Shown here: in pieces, positions 1 to 9,179 of the stretch
How positions within the stretch are numbered: the stretch's first letter is position 1
How the letters are laid out: each line of letters opens with the position of its first letter
NCBI GenBank assembly: GCA_008921705.1
Contig: VFFE01007724.1
Span: 3,582,153-3,646,152 of the forward strand
Direction: 5' to 3'
Length of the DNA: 64,000 nt
Source: Burhinus oedicnemus
Taxonomy: Eukaryota > Chordata > Aves > Charadriiformes > Burhinidae
Program-made: the position numbers and the translations under genes
The notes under the pieces: generated by a model
Databases searched by the model: none
Seen by the model: the letters and a program-made list of their open reading frames with translations, nothing else
Told to the model about the DNA's origin: nothing

Positions 1-501
1 AACAAGGAAAAAAAAAAACCCACACGTGAAAAAGTTCTCATTCAAAGGCAAGTAACTTCTCTCTCCTCCTTCCTCTAGTGGAAGGAATCCCTGTAGAGGA
101 AGGAATCTGAAAAAGCTGTTGAAGGTGTATGCATTAGAAAATGTTGTGATGGGAGCATTTTGCAAAATGTTTTTAGGAAGAGCTTTTATCATGTTTACCA
201 GTACGACATCCAGTGCAGAGTTGCAATCATGCTCCCTGTTAAAAAGAATTAAGTTAATTCATTTTCATGTTGTGACCTGCAACAGTTTAATTTACCTTAT
301 ACTACTCTGCATGTTAATACAGGCTGGACAAAAACATGATAACTTCAGGTTACGTTAAGTGTCTGATTTGTGATGCAGTCTACCTCTGCGATGACTGCAC
401 TGTTCAAATTAATTAATACCAGATCATTATCTTTAGATGGCAGGCAGATGTTGAGGTTATGGTGTTTGTGAACCCTAAGCGCATCTTTTTTTTTCTGTGC
501 A
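1..501. other. AT-rich sequence without a recognisable gene
   Basis: No gene or repeat is recognised here. The only point of note is at the right edge, where a run of thymines followed by CTGTGCAG (about 487-502) has the form of a strong splice acceptor. It lies directly against the reverse-transcriptase-like frame that follows. Confidence 0.5.
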
Positions 502-795
502 GATCACAAGCAGTTGCTATATAAATTGAGGATCCAAGGTCTAGGCCTTCTGGCAGTCAATTGGTTTTGTAATTATCTTAGTAATAGTTCTCAATTATTA
601 TTCAGTAAAGGTCGTCTTTCCTCTGCTAATGGGTCATGGCACCCTCTAGGGATCCATAGATGGGCCAGTTCTCATTTTTCTCATGTAAATGACTTGCCAT
701 CTGTGTGCCATGCAGGTTCATCTAAGGCAGTTCTGAAAACACTGATTATTAATATCAAAGTTGCAGGTTCTGACAAGATTGTAGAATTATTTTAA
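502..795 (+). mobile_element. Decayed LINE reverse-transcriptase fragment
   Basis: The frame from the GAT codon at 502 to the stop at 793-795 resembles the middle of a non-LTR retrotransposon reverse transcriptase. It starts DHKQLLYKL, continues with WFCNYLSNSSQ about 20 residues in, and reaches VNDLPSVC about 70 residues in. This order matches the region of LINE RTs in which a DH-LL-KL block and a WF-SYLSNR-Q block come before the GVPQGS and INDLP blocks. The GVPQGS block is badly eroded and the catalytic YADD box is not seen, so the piece is a dead, truncated remnant. The family (CR1, L2 or another clade) cannot be settled by eye. It is odd that a fragment this diverged keeps roughly 97 codons open. 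Confidence 0.6.
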
Positions 796-1899
796 ATATT
801 TTAGAATATGGGCTTTGTTTCCTAAAATTATCACGTCTCTGTTAAATGTTGTGAACTGATCAGTGGCAATTTTCTTGAAGTGACACAATGATGAAAAATC
901 CAAACTTTTGGTTTTTTAACTAGATCATACATATTCTACCTGCTTATCTCTATCATTTACCTTTAATTTAATTCACAAATTATTATGTTTGGAACACATA
1001 TTGGAAATGTTTTTCCTTTGAAATTAGCTGCAGTCTGTAATGTTAACATTCAGACAGATTACTGATGTACATGGCAGATTTCCCAATCTTTAGAATGTTT
1101 TATTTTAAATAATATTTCAGGATTTTAGCGTGTGTTTTATGCCAGTCAATATAACTCCTGTATATGTTCATTCAACAATATTTTGTTTTTTCATAGCTAC
1201 AGTTGAAATGCAAGATCTTCACTGTTACAAGGAAATTTCCAGCCCTCCCCCCCAGAGGAGTAGTGATTGTATATTGCAGACTATTTCTCCAGAAAAATAC
1301 AGACTTAGAATTTAATAGAAGCTATACTCCTAGAGAAGGTGGTTATGCTGAATTTTCCTGCTGTGAAAGTCATCGTGTGTGTCCTTCTGGTTAGCTTTTC
1401 CCATAGCCTGATAATTTTGTATTTCTGTTGATAGCACAAGCTCAAACCGGCTCTGTATCAACAGACACACACTGTCGCTGCCCTACACCCACTGACAGCG
1501 CTGTCTGGATCACGTGCTGTAGGAGGCGTGAGGCCGCGTACATGCGTATCTCCATCCACACTGCTGTTAAATCCAGCCCTGGCATTACCTAAATGATTGG
1601 ATCTTATGGAGGGAACCTGCCCTGCTCTGTCCCTCTGTTGTCACGGCTGCTGTTGCTCCCTGTGGTGATGTTAGTCTGCCCCTCTAGCCTTTCAATGGCA
1701 CTTTTAACAAGTATTCATACTTAACAAACCCTGATACCCTTCTTTCTGCTCCATCCTAATGCTGACCTGCCTGCCTTTATTTCTGCCCCATTGTATTTTT
1801 TTCTGCCGTGTGATTGCCTGAGGGAAGTTAGATTCCTAGCCAAAGTTATTAGACTTGCTCAAAACTTCCTTATTCCTTTCACTACATCATGTTTACATT
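796..1899. other. Unique AT-rich sequence with a small CpG-richer patch
   Basis: No gene or family of repeat is recognised. Around 1470-1550 the sequence becomes richer in C, G and CpG (for example GGCGTGAGGCCGCGTAC near 1526) before returning to AT-rich DNA. That patch is too small and weak to call a CpG-island promoter. Confidence 0.45.
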
Positions 1900-2215
1900 G
1901 CAGGCTATGCTAACAATGAATAAAATGAAAAAGTTAACAAAACTGATAAAGTCATCATTTGCTTCTACTCTATTGTAATAGCCATGCTGTAATTGGCGCT
2001 GTTTCATATAAAATTACCATATAAATTGCGCCATCCAAAGCTGCAACAGAAACAGCAACAGTATTCACAACAAATGGCAAATCCCTGTTAATTATTGATA
2101 GCCTAATAAACACACCATTATAATTCATTCTTATTATTCATTATTAATAATAACTCTTATTTTGTATTCATTGTGTAAGGATCAATTGTGATTAACTGTT
2201 CTAAAAATGAATGGT
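1900..2215. promoter_or_regulatory. AT-rich segment dense in homeodomain-type sites, possible conserved noncoding element
   Basis: The stretch carries many TAAT/ATTA cores (around 2085-2165). It also has a pair of inverted GC-rich cores, TTGGCGC near 1993 and TTGCGCCA near 2025, embedded in AT-rich sequence. This texture is typical of vertebrate developmental enhancers and conserved noncoding elements. Function is inferred only from composition, and no repeat family explains the segment. It lies immediately upstream of the candidate exon at 2240. Confidence 0.2.
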
Positions 2216-2239
2216 CCATGTGAACGTTTCTATTTTCAG

Positions 2240-2383
2240 GGCCTTTTCCACTGAAGGAATAGCTTTCCATATTAAAATGGTCTGTGAAGTCAACAGGACA
2301 ATCCATGACTACATCTAAAAAGCCAGTCCAGTGTCCTTACCCTGGTGACTGTAAAAAGCTGTTACAAGCTCTGTCAGAGGCAG
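2240..2383 (+). other. Candidate initiator exon (unrecognised protein)
   Basis: A branch-like TTAAC and a pyrimidine run ending TCTATTTTCAG (AG at 2238-2239) form a good acceptor. The segment ends GAGGCAG followed by GTAAGG, a near-ideal donor (GT at 2384). Inside, ATG at 2305 opens a frame of 26 codons plus one base that begins MTTSKKPVQCPYPGDC and contains two cysteines six residues apart. No domain family is recognised. If real, 2240-2304 would be 5' untranslated sequence and the intron would be phase 1. A possible next piece is 4704-4744, which keeps the frame open. The main doubt is that such splice-bounded frames occur by chance, and no homologous protein is recalled. Confidence 0.3.
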
Positions 2384-2678
2384 GTAAGGATATTATTTTT
2401 TATGGGGATTCAGGTGACTATATAAAGAATATAACATAGGAACATGCAAGTGGTCTAGGTGCTCTATGCTCTTTTTTATATCAAATTAAAAAGTGTAGCC
2501 AGTGCTGTTTAAAATATACTTCACGTCTTCCTAAAGTAGGTGCCTGCATTTGGGCAGATGAACAGTACCCTAGAGCCCACTGAATAAATCAGCTAGATTT
2601 CTGTTGACTCCAATAGGAATCCAGAAAACTAGTTCAGATGAGGTAGCTATATTTTGTAAATATCTAAAGTTAAATGAG

Positions 2679-3299
2679 ATCATAGAATCACAGAAACAAT
2701 TAGGTTGGAAAAGACCTTTAAGATCATTGAGTCCAACTGCAAACCTAACAGTGCCAAGTCCAACACTAAAGCGTGTCCCTAAGCACCACATCTACAAGTC
2801 TTTTAAATACCTCCAGGGATGGTGACTCAACCACTTCCCTGGGCAGCCTGTTCCAGTGCTTGATAACCCTTTTGGTGAAGAAATTTTTCCTAATATCCAT
2901 CCTAAACCTCCTCTGGCACAACTTGAGACCATTTCTTTTTGTCCTATCACTTGTCACTTGGGAGAAGAGACTGACCTCCACCTCTCTACAACCTTCTTTC
3001 AGGTAGTCATAGAGAGCAATAAGGTCTCCCCTCAGCCTTCTTTTCTCCAGACTAAACAACCCTAGTTCCCTCAGCCACTCCTCAGTGCTCTAGACCCCTC
3101 ACCAGCTTCACTGCCCTTCTCTGGACACGCTCCAGCACCTCAATGTCTTTCTTGTCGTGAGGGGCCCAAAACTGTACACAATATTTGAGGTGCAGCCCCA
3201 CCAGTGCTAAGTACAGGGGGATGATCACATCCCTAGTCCTGCTGGCCATACTATTTCTGATACAAGCCAGGATGCTTCCTTGGCCACCTGGGCACACTG
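2679..3299 (-). mobile_element. CR1 LINE, 5'-truncated copy
   Basis: This is a chicken-repeat-1 type non-LTR retrotransposon lying on the minus strand. Its 3' terminus is at the left, where ATCATAGAATCACAGAA (2679) is the reverse complement of the CR1 8-mer tail and is followed by GGTTGGAAAAGACC. Two minus-strand frames give the C-terminal part of the RT protein: 3297-3082 (about 71 residues, with the [19 protein letters not shown] block) and 3059-2766 (about 97 residues, with [16 protein letters not shown] and [19 protein letters not shown]). They are separated by a stop or frameshift near 3060-3085. The copy stops just inside the RT-coding region at about 3299, the usual 5' truncation of CR1. 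No target-site duplication is seen, which is normal for CR1. It identifies the genome as bird or close relative. Confidence 0.95.
2766..3297 (-). pseudogene. CR1 ORF2 C-terminal remnant, broken
   Basis: This is the coding part of the CR1 copy. The upstream piece (3297-3082) ends at a stop shortly after a [14 protein letters not shown] block. The downstream piece resumes in another frame and ends [11 protein letters not shown] at the natural ORF2 stop around 2766-2768. Endonuclease and catalytic RT motifs are absent because the copy is 5'-truncated. It cannot encode an active enzyme. About 87 bases of 3' untranslated sequence follow to the CR1 terminus. Confidence 0.85.
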
Positions 3300-4703
3300 T
3301 AATTTACCTTTAATAGTAATGAAGTCTTGCTTTACTGCTTAGCAATGTCAGAGAGAGCTCTTTTTAAAATAAACTCAGCTCAAAATTCATTGAAGCATCA
3401 TCATAAATCTTAGTGGCTTCAAACCTTACGTTTACTGGTGAAGGAGGCTGAATTCCAGGAGCTACAATAACAATGTGTCCTTGTGTGGATCTGCAGAGTG
3501 ACTACCAGGTGTATTGCGAATGAACCTCCAGAAACCATAAATGAATTGGTCTTATTATTCTTCTTACATAGACTCAACCAGCCCAGTCTTTCTAGACTGC
3601 ATTGCTAGAGTCATGACTTTTGCCATCTGGAGATGGTAGTGTCACTGCTGGCTGTAGGAAGAACAGGACTAGAAGTATTGACAGCCAGCACTATAGCTGG
3701 TATTTTCTTTTTTCCACCACATTCTATATTTTCAGACCTCTGTTCCAAGTGTGGCTCGACAGATAATTGCCACTAAGAAAGAGCAACAGAGAATACTGGT
3801 TTCTTACAATGCAGATCTAATGCCTACCTTCTTTGTTTCAGCTTTTAAGCTTCTGACCAGACTTCGGCTCATTTTTTTGCTTTGTCCCTTGTTTCAGGAT
3901 TTTAATGTGCTGCTAACTCCACTGTATCTCCTGTTAGATGTTACATACTGCAATTTCCAACTGTTATGAAACACACAGAGACTATCAGTGCCCACCAGTG
4001 CACGTGGAATGTGCTCCTAAGTGTGCCACACTCCTTGGAAGTGCCCTGAAGCTTTCAAAGTGATTTTAGTTGAACAGAAAAGAAGGCAGAGGTACAATCA
4101 TTGCATACCAAGGTAAGACCTTTCTTCAGATGTGACTGTATTTCAGACTGCTTTATTAGGGGGAGTTTAAAGTATACTGTCTGCAGGCAGCAGTCCTGAG
4201 GTATTCAGAAATCCTTGGCACAGAGTAATTCCTGAATGTGCACTTTTTGTTTGACAAGGGTTCTCCATTGTCTTTCCCCAATCGCCCGCTTCAGAACTTA
4301 AACTATCTGATACTCTCTGTATTTTTCCATGATGTGCCAGTTCTCACCAGCTGTGGTTTTCCAAATACAGTGATGCACTATAAAGCAGCCAACTGACTTG
4401 TAAAAAGATATGAGTTTGTGTGCCAAGGAGAATTTAGCATAATGATTAAACTGCAAATATAAAACATAAAAGGGAAGAAACTCAGAATGTATATAAATAT
4501 GATATATATAAATATTTTGATATTTTAGAAGCCCAAGCTTCATTTTTTCAAATAATGTCTTACTCTGCTGTATGTATAGCATCCAAGACATACTAAATGT
4601 TTTTAAGCAAATAAGTAATGATTCGTTTACTCTGTGGACACAAAGTAGCATATAAACCACGTAGTTCAATAAATGCTTTGTTCCCAATTCTTATGTGCAT
4701 TAG
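3300..4703. other. Unique AT-rich sequence; one cryptic noncoding exon shape
   Basis: No gene is recognised. A strong acceptor (CCCTTGTTTCAG, AG at about 3896-3897) and a good donor (CCAAGGTAAGA, GT at about 4113) bound a segment of roughly 215 bases. All three frames in it contain stops, so at most it could be a noncoding-RNA exon. Confidence 0.4.
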
Positions 4704-4744
4704 ACGGCGATATATCTGGAATAATTCCAAAAAGCCATTTAAAG
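4704..4744 (+). other. Candidate 41-bp micro-exon continuing the 2240-2383 frame
   Basis: The segment follows a CATTAG acceptor and ends AAAG followed by GTAAGT, a perfect donor. Joined after the phase-1 end of 2240-2383 it adds exactly 14 stop-free codons reading DGDISGIIPKSHLK and leaves the frame in phase 0. The acceptor has only a modest pyrimidine run. The phase match could be chance (one in three), and there is no independent evidence of transcription. It is listed because the two pieces together give a checkable prediction. Confidence 0.15.
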
Positions 4745-5069
4745 GTAAGTCCTGGCAGCAGAATGAAGACACAACAGTGGTCTGAGTAATCATGGCACCT
4801 CTGTCAGGAGGAGCCCAGACAGGCTGCGTAACGGCGGCACCGATGCTGCAGTGCAGGCGGGAGCGTGGGGGAACACCACGTACACGCCTCACGCTTCGCG
4901 CAATTCGGGAAGTTGTGCAAGGCCATACCAAAGTGTCACTTCTTAACCGCTGTTTTCATTGCCCCAGGGAGGCGTCTAGCACGCCTGGTTGCACAAGTCG
5001 CACCTTCATATTGAGGCGTTGACACATCTTAAATAAGAACAGAATTTGATTTCTCTTTGACTGATCAGC

Positions 5070-5160
5070 AGCCCTTTACACGGAGTCGTTAGGCAGTTCT
5101 CCCAACTGCCTCATGAGGTAATTAACTATTGATCTCGCCCCTTTTACAGGTGATGAAAAT
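5070..5160 (+). mobile_element. MIR-like SINE remnant
   Basis: The order of motifs follows the 3' half of MIR elements. A CTTTACA block near 5074 is followed by CTCATGAGGTAATTAACTATT (5109-5130), which corresponds to the MIR ATGAGGTAGGTACTATTAT block. CCCCTTTTACAGGTGATGAAAA (about 5138-5159) then corresponds to CCCCATTTTACAGATGAGGAAA. It is highly diverged, as expected for an ancient amniote SINE in a bird. The TTTTACAG within it mimics a splice acceptor. Confidence 0.65.
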
Positions 5161-6621
5161 ACTCATGCTGTGTTTCAAGAAATGATCGCTTTTACACAGT
5201 CTGTTATTTTTCCTGATCAGGCGAGCAAAATGCAGAACCTTGGAAAAATATTTTTTAATCTAGTTTTGTCATGCAAAATTCTAAGTGAACAGCCTGAGAG
5301 TTTATTCTTGGTCAGCGTTCATGATCAGAAACAATTCTCAGGGCAAAATTTCTTTCTGTCATCTAAAACCCCGTGGTAGACTGAGGACATGCTCTATAAG
5401 CCATCTGATCACCCATGGCCTTTGGCTGCTACATGTAAGTGTAAATAAACCACCTTACAATTGTCATATGGCCAGACTCCAGAGCTTTCATTTCTCCTTC
5501 ATCAAGAGACTTACTGGACAATAATAGTAATCACATCTTAACAAATGGTAGTTTACTTTCAAGGAATTTAAGCACATATTCCAACTGATGTAATTTTCTA
5601 GTTAATGTGTCTTTAATTAACCCTTACAAAGTCTTTCTAGGCGGAAAAAAAAAAAAGCACTCTAGAAATACTATCTAGGAGTGAAACTGTGACCATTGAA
5701 AACAGTCTATGAAATCATTATGCTATTTTAAATTCGTTTTCTAAATGTCAGTGGTATAAAGAACACAACCAAGAAGTTGCTATTATTATACACACTTTTA
5801 TTATGCAGCTTAACTGAAGAGCAATATTGTGCTTAAAAACAAACAAGCAAGTAAAAAATGAAGGATTTTGATCACAGAGAAATCAGTTTTACCATGTGCT
5901 GTAAATACCACCGAGGCAGCAGGATGCCTACTTTTCAGAAGCCAGATAACGAACAAAACGAAGTAAGGAATATCGTGAATCGTAATTCACTGTGAATGCA
6001 AATTGTTCAATATATTTAGTCCTTTCTTTTTTTTGTTTTTAAGTAAAGAAATATACATATTTTGATCACTTTGATAGAACCTCAAAACATGGGAATACAG
6101 CAACAATGAGACGTGAAATCTACATCAAATGCCTGCTGGAAAGTGTCTTTGTTGCTGGGGCAACTGCAAGAGCTTTCGCTATTTTTTCAACTGACTAACA
6201 TTTGCAGCATTTCCCACCTAGCGCAGGAAACGGTGGCTGTTTGCATAAACATCTATTTAAGGCTTAAAAAAGCCAACTTTGAAGTTAGTCCAACTGGTAG
6301 CGTTTATAGAGAAACTAGTGTGTCACGAAAGTAGCTGCCTGCTCCTCAGCTTGCTGGGGCAAATCTGCCATTGAATTTAGTGAGACAAGAGTTAACCTTT
6401 TACTCCCGTTGTGGCTAATAGATAAAATTCTGGTGCAACGTACTCCTTTTTCATCCTCCACATTTTCTTTTGTGTATGGTATAATTATCAGTTTCTTTAT
6501 AATAACTCTTGCATTTAAGTATTATACTTATCTGAAGGCAATCTGGAAGATTTTATATTTGCAAAAACCATTTCATCCTTCTGTAATAAAACTATCGACT
6601 GAACATAGGGTGGCACCAGGC

Positions 6622-6644
6622 AAATATCAGACTGTCTGATATTT
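6622..6644. repeat. Perfect 10-bp inverted repeat, 3-nt spacer
   Basis: AAATATCAGA (6622-6631) is separated by CTG from its exact reverse complement TCTGATATTT (6635-6644). It could fold into a small hairpin or be a dyad-symmetric protein site. The core is AT-rich, so chance origin is quite possible. Confidence 0.7.
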
Positions 6645-6673
6645 AGAAGATAAAAGATTATATACTCTTGTAG

Positions 6674-6709
6674 ATAAATGAAGGCTGGTAAATAAATGAA
6701 GGCAACTAA
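6674..6709. repeat. 18-bp tandem duplication, two copies
   Basis: ATAAATGAAGGCTGGTAA (6674-6691) is followed directly by ATAAATGAAGGCAACTAA (6692-6709). The copies differ at their 3' ends, so this is probably a local replication-slippage duplication that has since diverged. Confidence 0.8.
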
Positions 6710-9089
6710 ACTAGTTAAGTCCAATACACAATTATTTGACAATTTAATGACTAGCTATTCAATAAATATTTGCTTGTTTGTCAGATTAAACAATAAGTTA
6801 AATTAGTCATCATAGCATGGGTATGTTGGAAAATTTTTTCTTTAACTTCATTTTTCCATTTAAGGCTTTCATATAGGCAGATTTTGCTAACCTAGGAAAG
6901 TAGAACTGTGCAATTTGTGAATGCCTTGGGAAAATAGCAGCACCAAGGAAGTTATATTTTAGGTTTTTACCACAGGGACAAGCTCGATAACCAGGTCAGC
7001 TTTCTTAGGAGAAAAGAAAGCAAATAAACCCAGCCTCCCACCCAAACTTAATTTGATGCAGATGAATGAAACATCAGTAGGCTTTTGGACATAAATGAAA
7101 CAAATAAAAGACATTTCTTTTTGTTGTGAGATAATTTTTTTTACTTTACACTTCTAACATTTGAAGCCTTCCTGAAAAAGCAGAACTCAGATATAGGCCT
7201 TTGTTTTTAAAATTATGTTTTTCTTTTATATGAACATAGGAAATTTGAGCATATCACATTTTTATTGTATTTGAGATTACAGAAAAAAATATCTGTAACT
7301 TTATGTGCTGTATTACTGTGCCATATACCAGTTTAATAGCAATCTGAGAAGGTCATTATCCAAGACTTAAGTATAGTTGTTATGCATTTTATGTGAGTGT
7401 GTGCGCGTGAGGGGCTTGTTTAGTTTTGGTTTTGAAATTCACTGAATGCATTTCAGTAAGGTTTTACCATTGCTTTTAGGCTCCTTTCATTTGTTACATA
7501 TTCTGGTACCCATGATTACCTTTGCTGCCTTAAATTCTATAGCTCTAGAAGGTTTCATAAGAGAGTTTTTAGCTAGTATAAGTTATAGATATAATTCCAA
7601 TTTTCCCAGTTTTAATTTTAAATAAATTGATTTTAGGAAGAACTGAAGCAACCGACTGATGCTGCTAGGCTAATGCTTTCCAGGCATATCCATAGAATTC
7701 TAGGTATGTTTGTATGACTTCCACCATTCTTACTGCTACAGGAGCTTCCCAATTTGATGAAAAAAAAATGCTTGGTTTCCAAACTGATGGAAAACTAAGT
7801 TCCCTAATAATATTAGTTCAAAGGATCAACTAATTGTAGTAATTGATTTAGTAAAAGTAAATTCATTAGGGATTATCCCTGAAACTTATTTTCTTTGGGC
7901 TGTATGCCAAATTTGTTTATAGGACCTATGGTCACTGACTAAGACCTTTCACTTCACCGCTTTTCCAGATAGCAAAGAAAGATTCCTGCCACAATCTATA
8001 CTATACCATGCTTTTCATACAACACTGAAGACAGACATCTGCAGATCGGCTTCAGGGTTTTGGACCTAGGGATGACCTGCAATGGTACGACAAAAGCTTT
8101 GTCATAAACCAAAAGTGGTAACTAGGCCTAACAATAATGCCATACTTCACCCTTTTTTACTTTTCTTGGTGGGGGCTGGACCAGTTTTGTATATGTCTAA
8201 TGTGAAGGAAAATTTTGTCGTGGGAGGCCATTCAGATTGCTACTTTTTAAGTTGTCTTTTTACAGAGCTGGAAACGCTTGTTTTACATAAACCACAGGAT
8301 GCTTTATTTGCTGTGAATAATGAATAGTTATCATAAGAAAATAAACTTTCCTTGTACATACAGGTCTGGAGTAGCAGCATTTTATTTTTCACAAATGTTA
8401 ATAAACATATATATAACATAAATTATTATGTCTGGCCTTCATCCACACTGCCAGCCAAGTGGGCTTTTTTGGTCCGCTGAGTGGCATGTCATTCATAAAA
8501 AAAAGATATTTTTGTTAGCACTAAAACCACTGCACTGATAAATGATTCATTCCATTTGGTAGAAATCAACTAAATATTACATTTGGAAGAGTATATTTAC
8601 TCCTTTTTAGATAGTATTCATTCTTCAGTTTCAGTAGTAAAAGCCAAACATTGTTTCTATGTCATTTTACCCTAAATATTTGCTTGTCCCTTTCTCAAGG
8701 ACTAAGAAAATAAATATAGAGGGAGAAGGAGTTTAAATCAGAATATCAGAGTCCCATGAATTCCTAACCATTATTGTACAGGTTAAATTTTAACCCATTC
8801 TCGGTGCAGTGCTTTGGGCCTATCTCACTGGTGCCACTTCTAAAATGTACAGCATTAATTTAAGTCGAAATCTCTTGTTTTAATGGTGTTGTCTTCTCAA
8901 ACCATGGGTTGTAGAGCTGACGAATATACAATGTTGTTCGGTATACCCTGATGTAAAAAATTTCATTCTCCCGTAGCTGTGCTGTATAACCTGGAACCTG
9001 TACACGCACCTTCTCATGCAGCCGAGTACGGACCTTGCGCTCTTCCAGCCCTGACGTGCCTTTGTCTCTGCTTCTCCCTCTCCTTGCAG

Positions 9090-9179
9090 CTAAAGCCGCT
9101 TTTCCTGGGTGAACTGTCAATGAGAGCGTGGTCCACAGTGCTGCTCTCCTCTGGTCGGCTCCTCTGCTCTCATCTCAGG
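9090..9179 (+). other. Candidate 90-bp exon behind a very strong splice acceptor
   Basis: The run from about 9061 to 9089 is almost pure pyrimidine and ends TCCTTGCAG, one of the best acceptors in the window. The segment ends CTCAGG followed by GTGAGA, a good donor (GT at 9180-9181). Only one frame is open through it, 30 codons starting LKPLFLGELSMRAWS, phase 0 at both ends. No family is recognised. It is phase-compatible with the end of 4704-4744 and the start of 17168. On the opposite strand part of it is also open, which weakens the case. Confidence 0.2.

Larger units (their letters stand above)
5161..9089. other. Unique AT-rich sequence with short local repeats
   Basis: No gene is recognised. 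Local structures include a palindrome at 6622-6644 and an 18-bp tandem duplication at 6674-6709. An AATAAA lies at 5444-5449. The minus-strand frame at 8860-9120 (86 codons) contains the segment ENEIFYIRVYRTTLYIRQLY, which is not recognisable and lacks a convincing gene context. Confidence 0.45.

Noticed and set aside
2570..3065. Plus-strand frames across the CR1 element
   Set aside because: They are antisense shadows of the minus-strand CR1 reverse transcriptase.
3898..4112. Segment with strong acceptor and donor
   Set aside because: All three frames contain stops, so it is not coding. A noncoding exon cannot be shown from sequence alone.
5152..5379. Open frame after CTTTTACAG at 5151 that is in phase with the candidate exon at 2240-2383 and followed by AATAAA at 5444
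   Set aside because: The acceptor-like TTTTACAG is the conserved CATTTTACAG block of a MIR remnant, so the splice signal has a ready repeat explanation. Exonisation is possible but not supported.
8860..9120. Minus-strand frame containing ENEIFYIRVYRTTLYIRQLY, considered as a processed pseudogene
   Set aside because: No protein family is recognised, and there is no poly-A tail past the stop and no flanking duplication.
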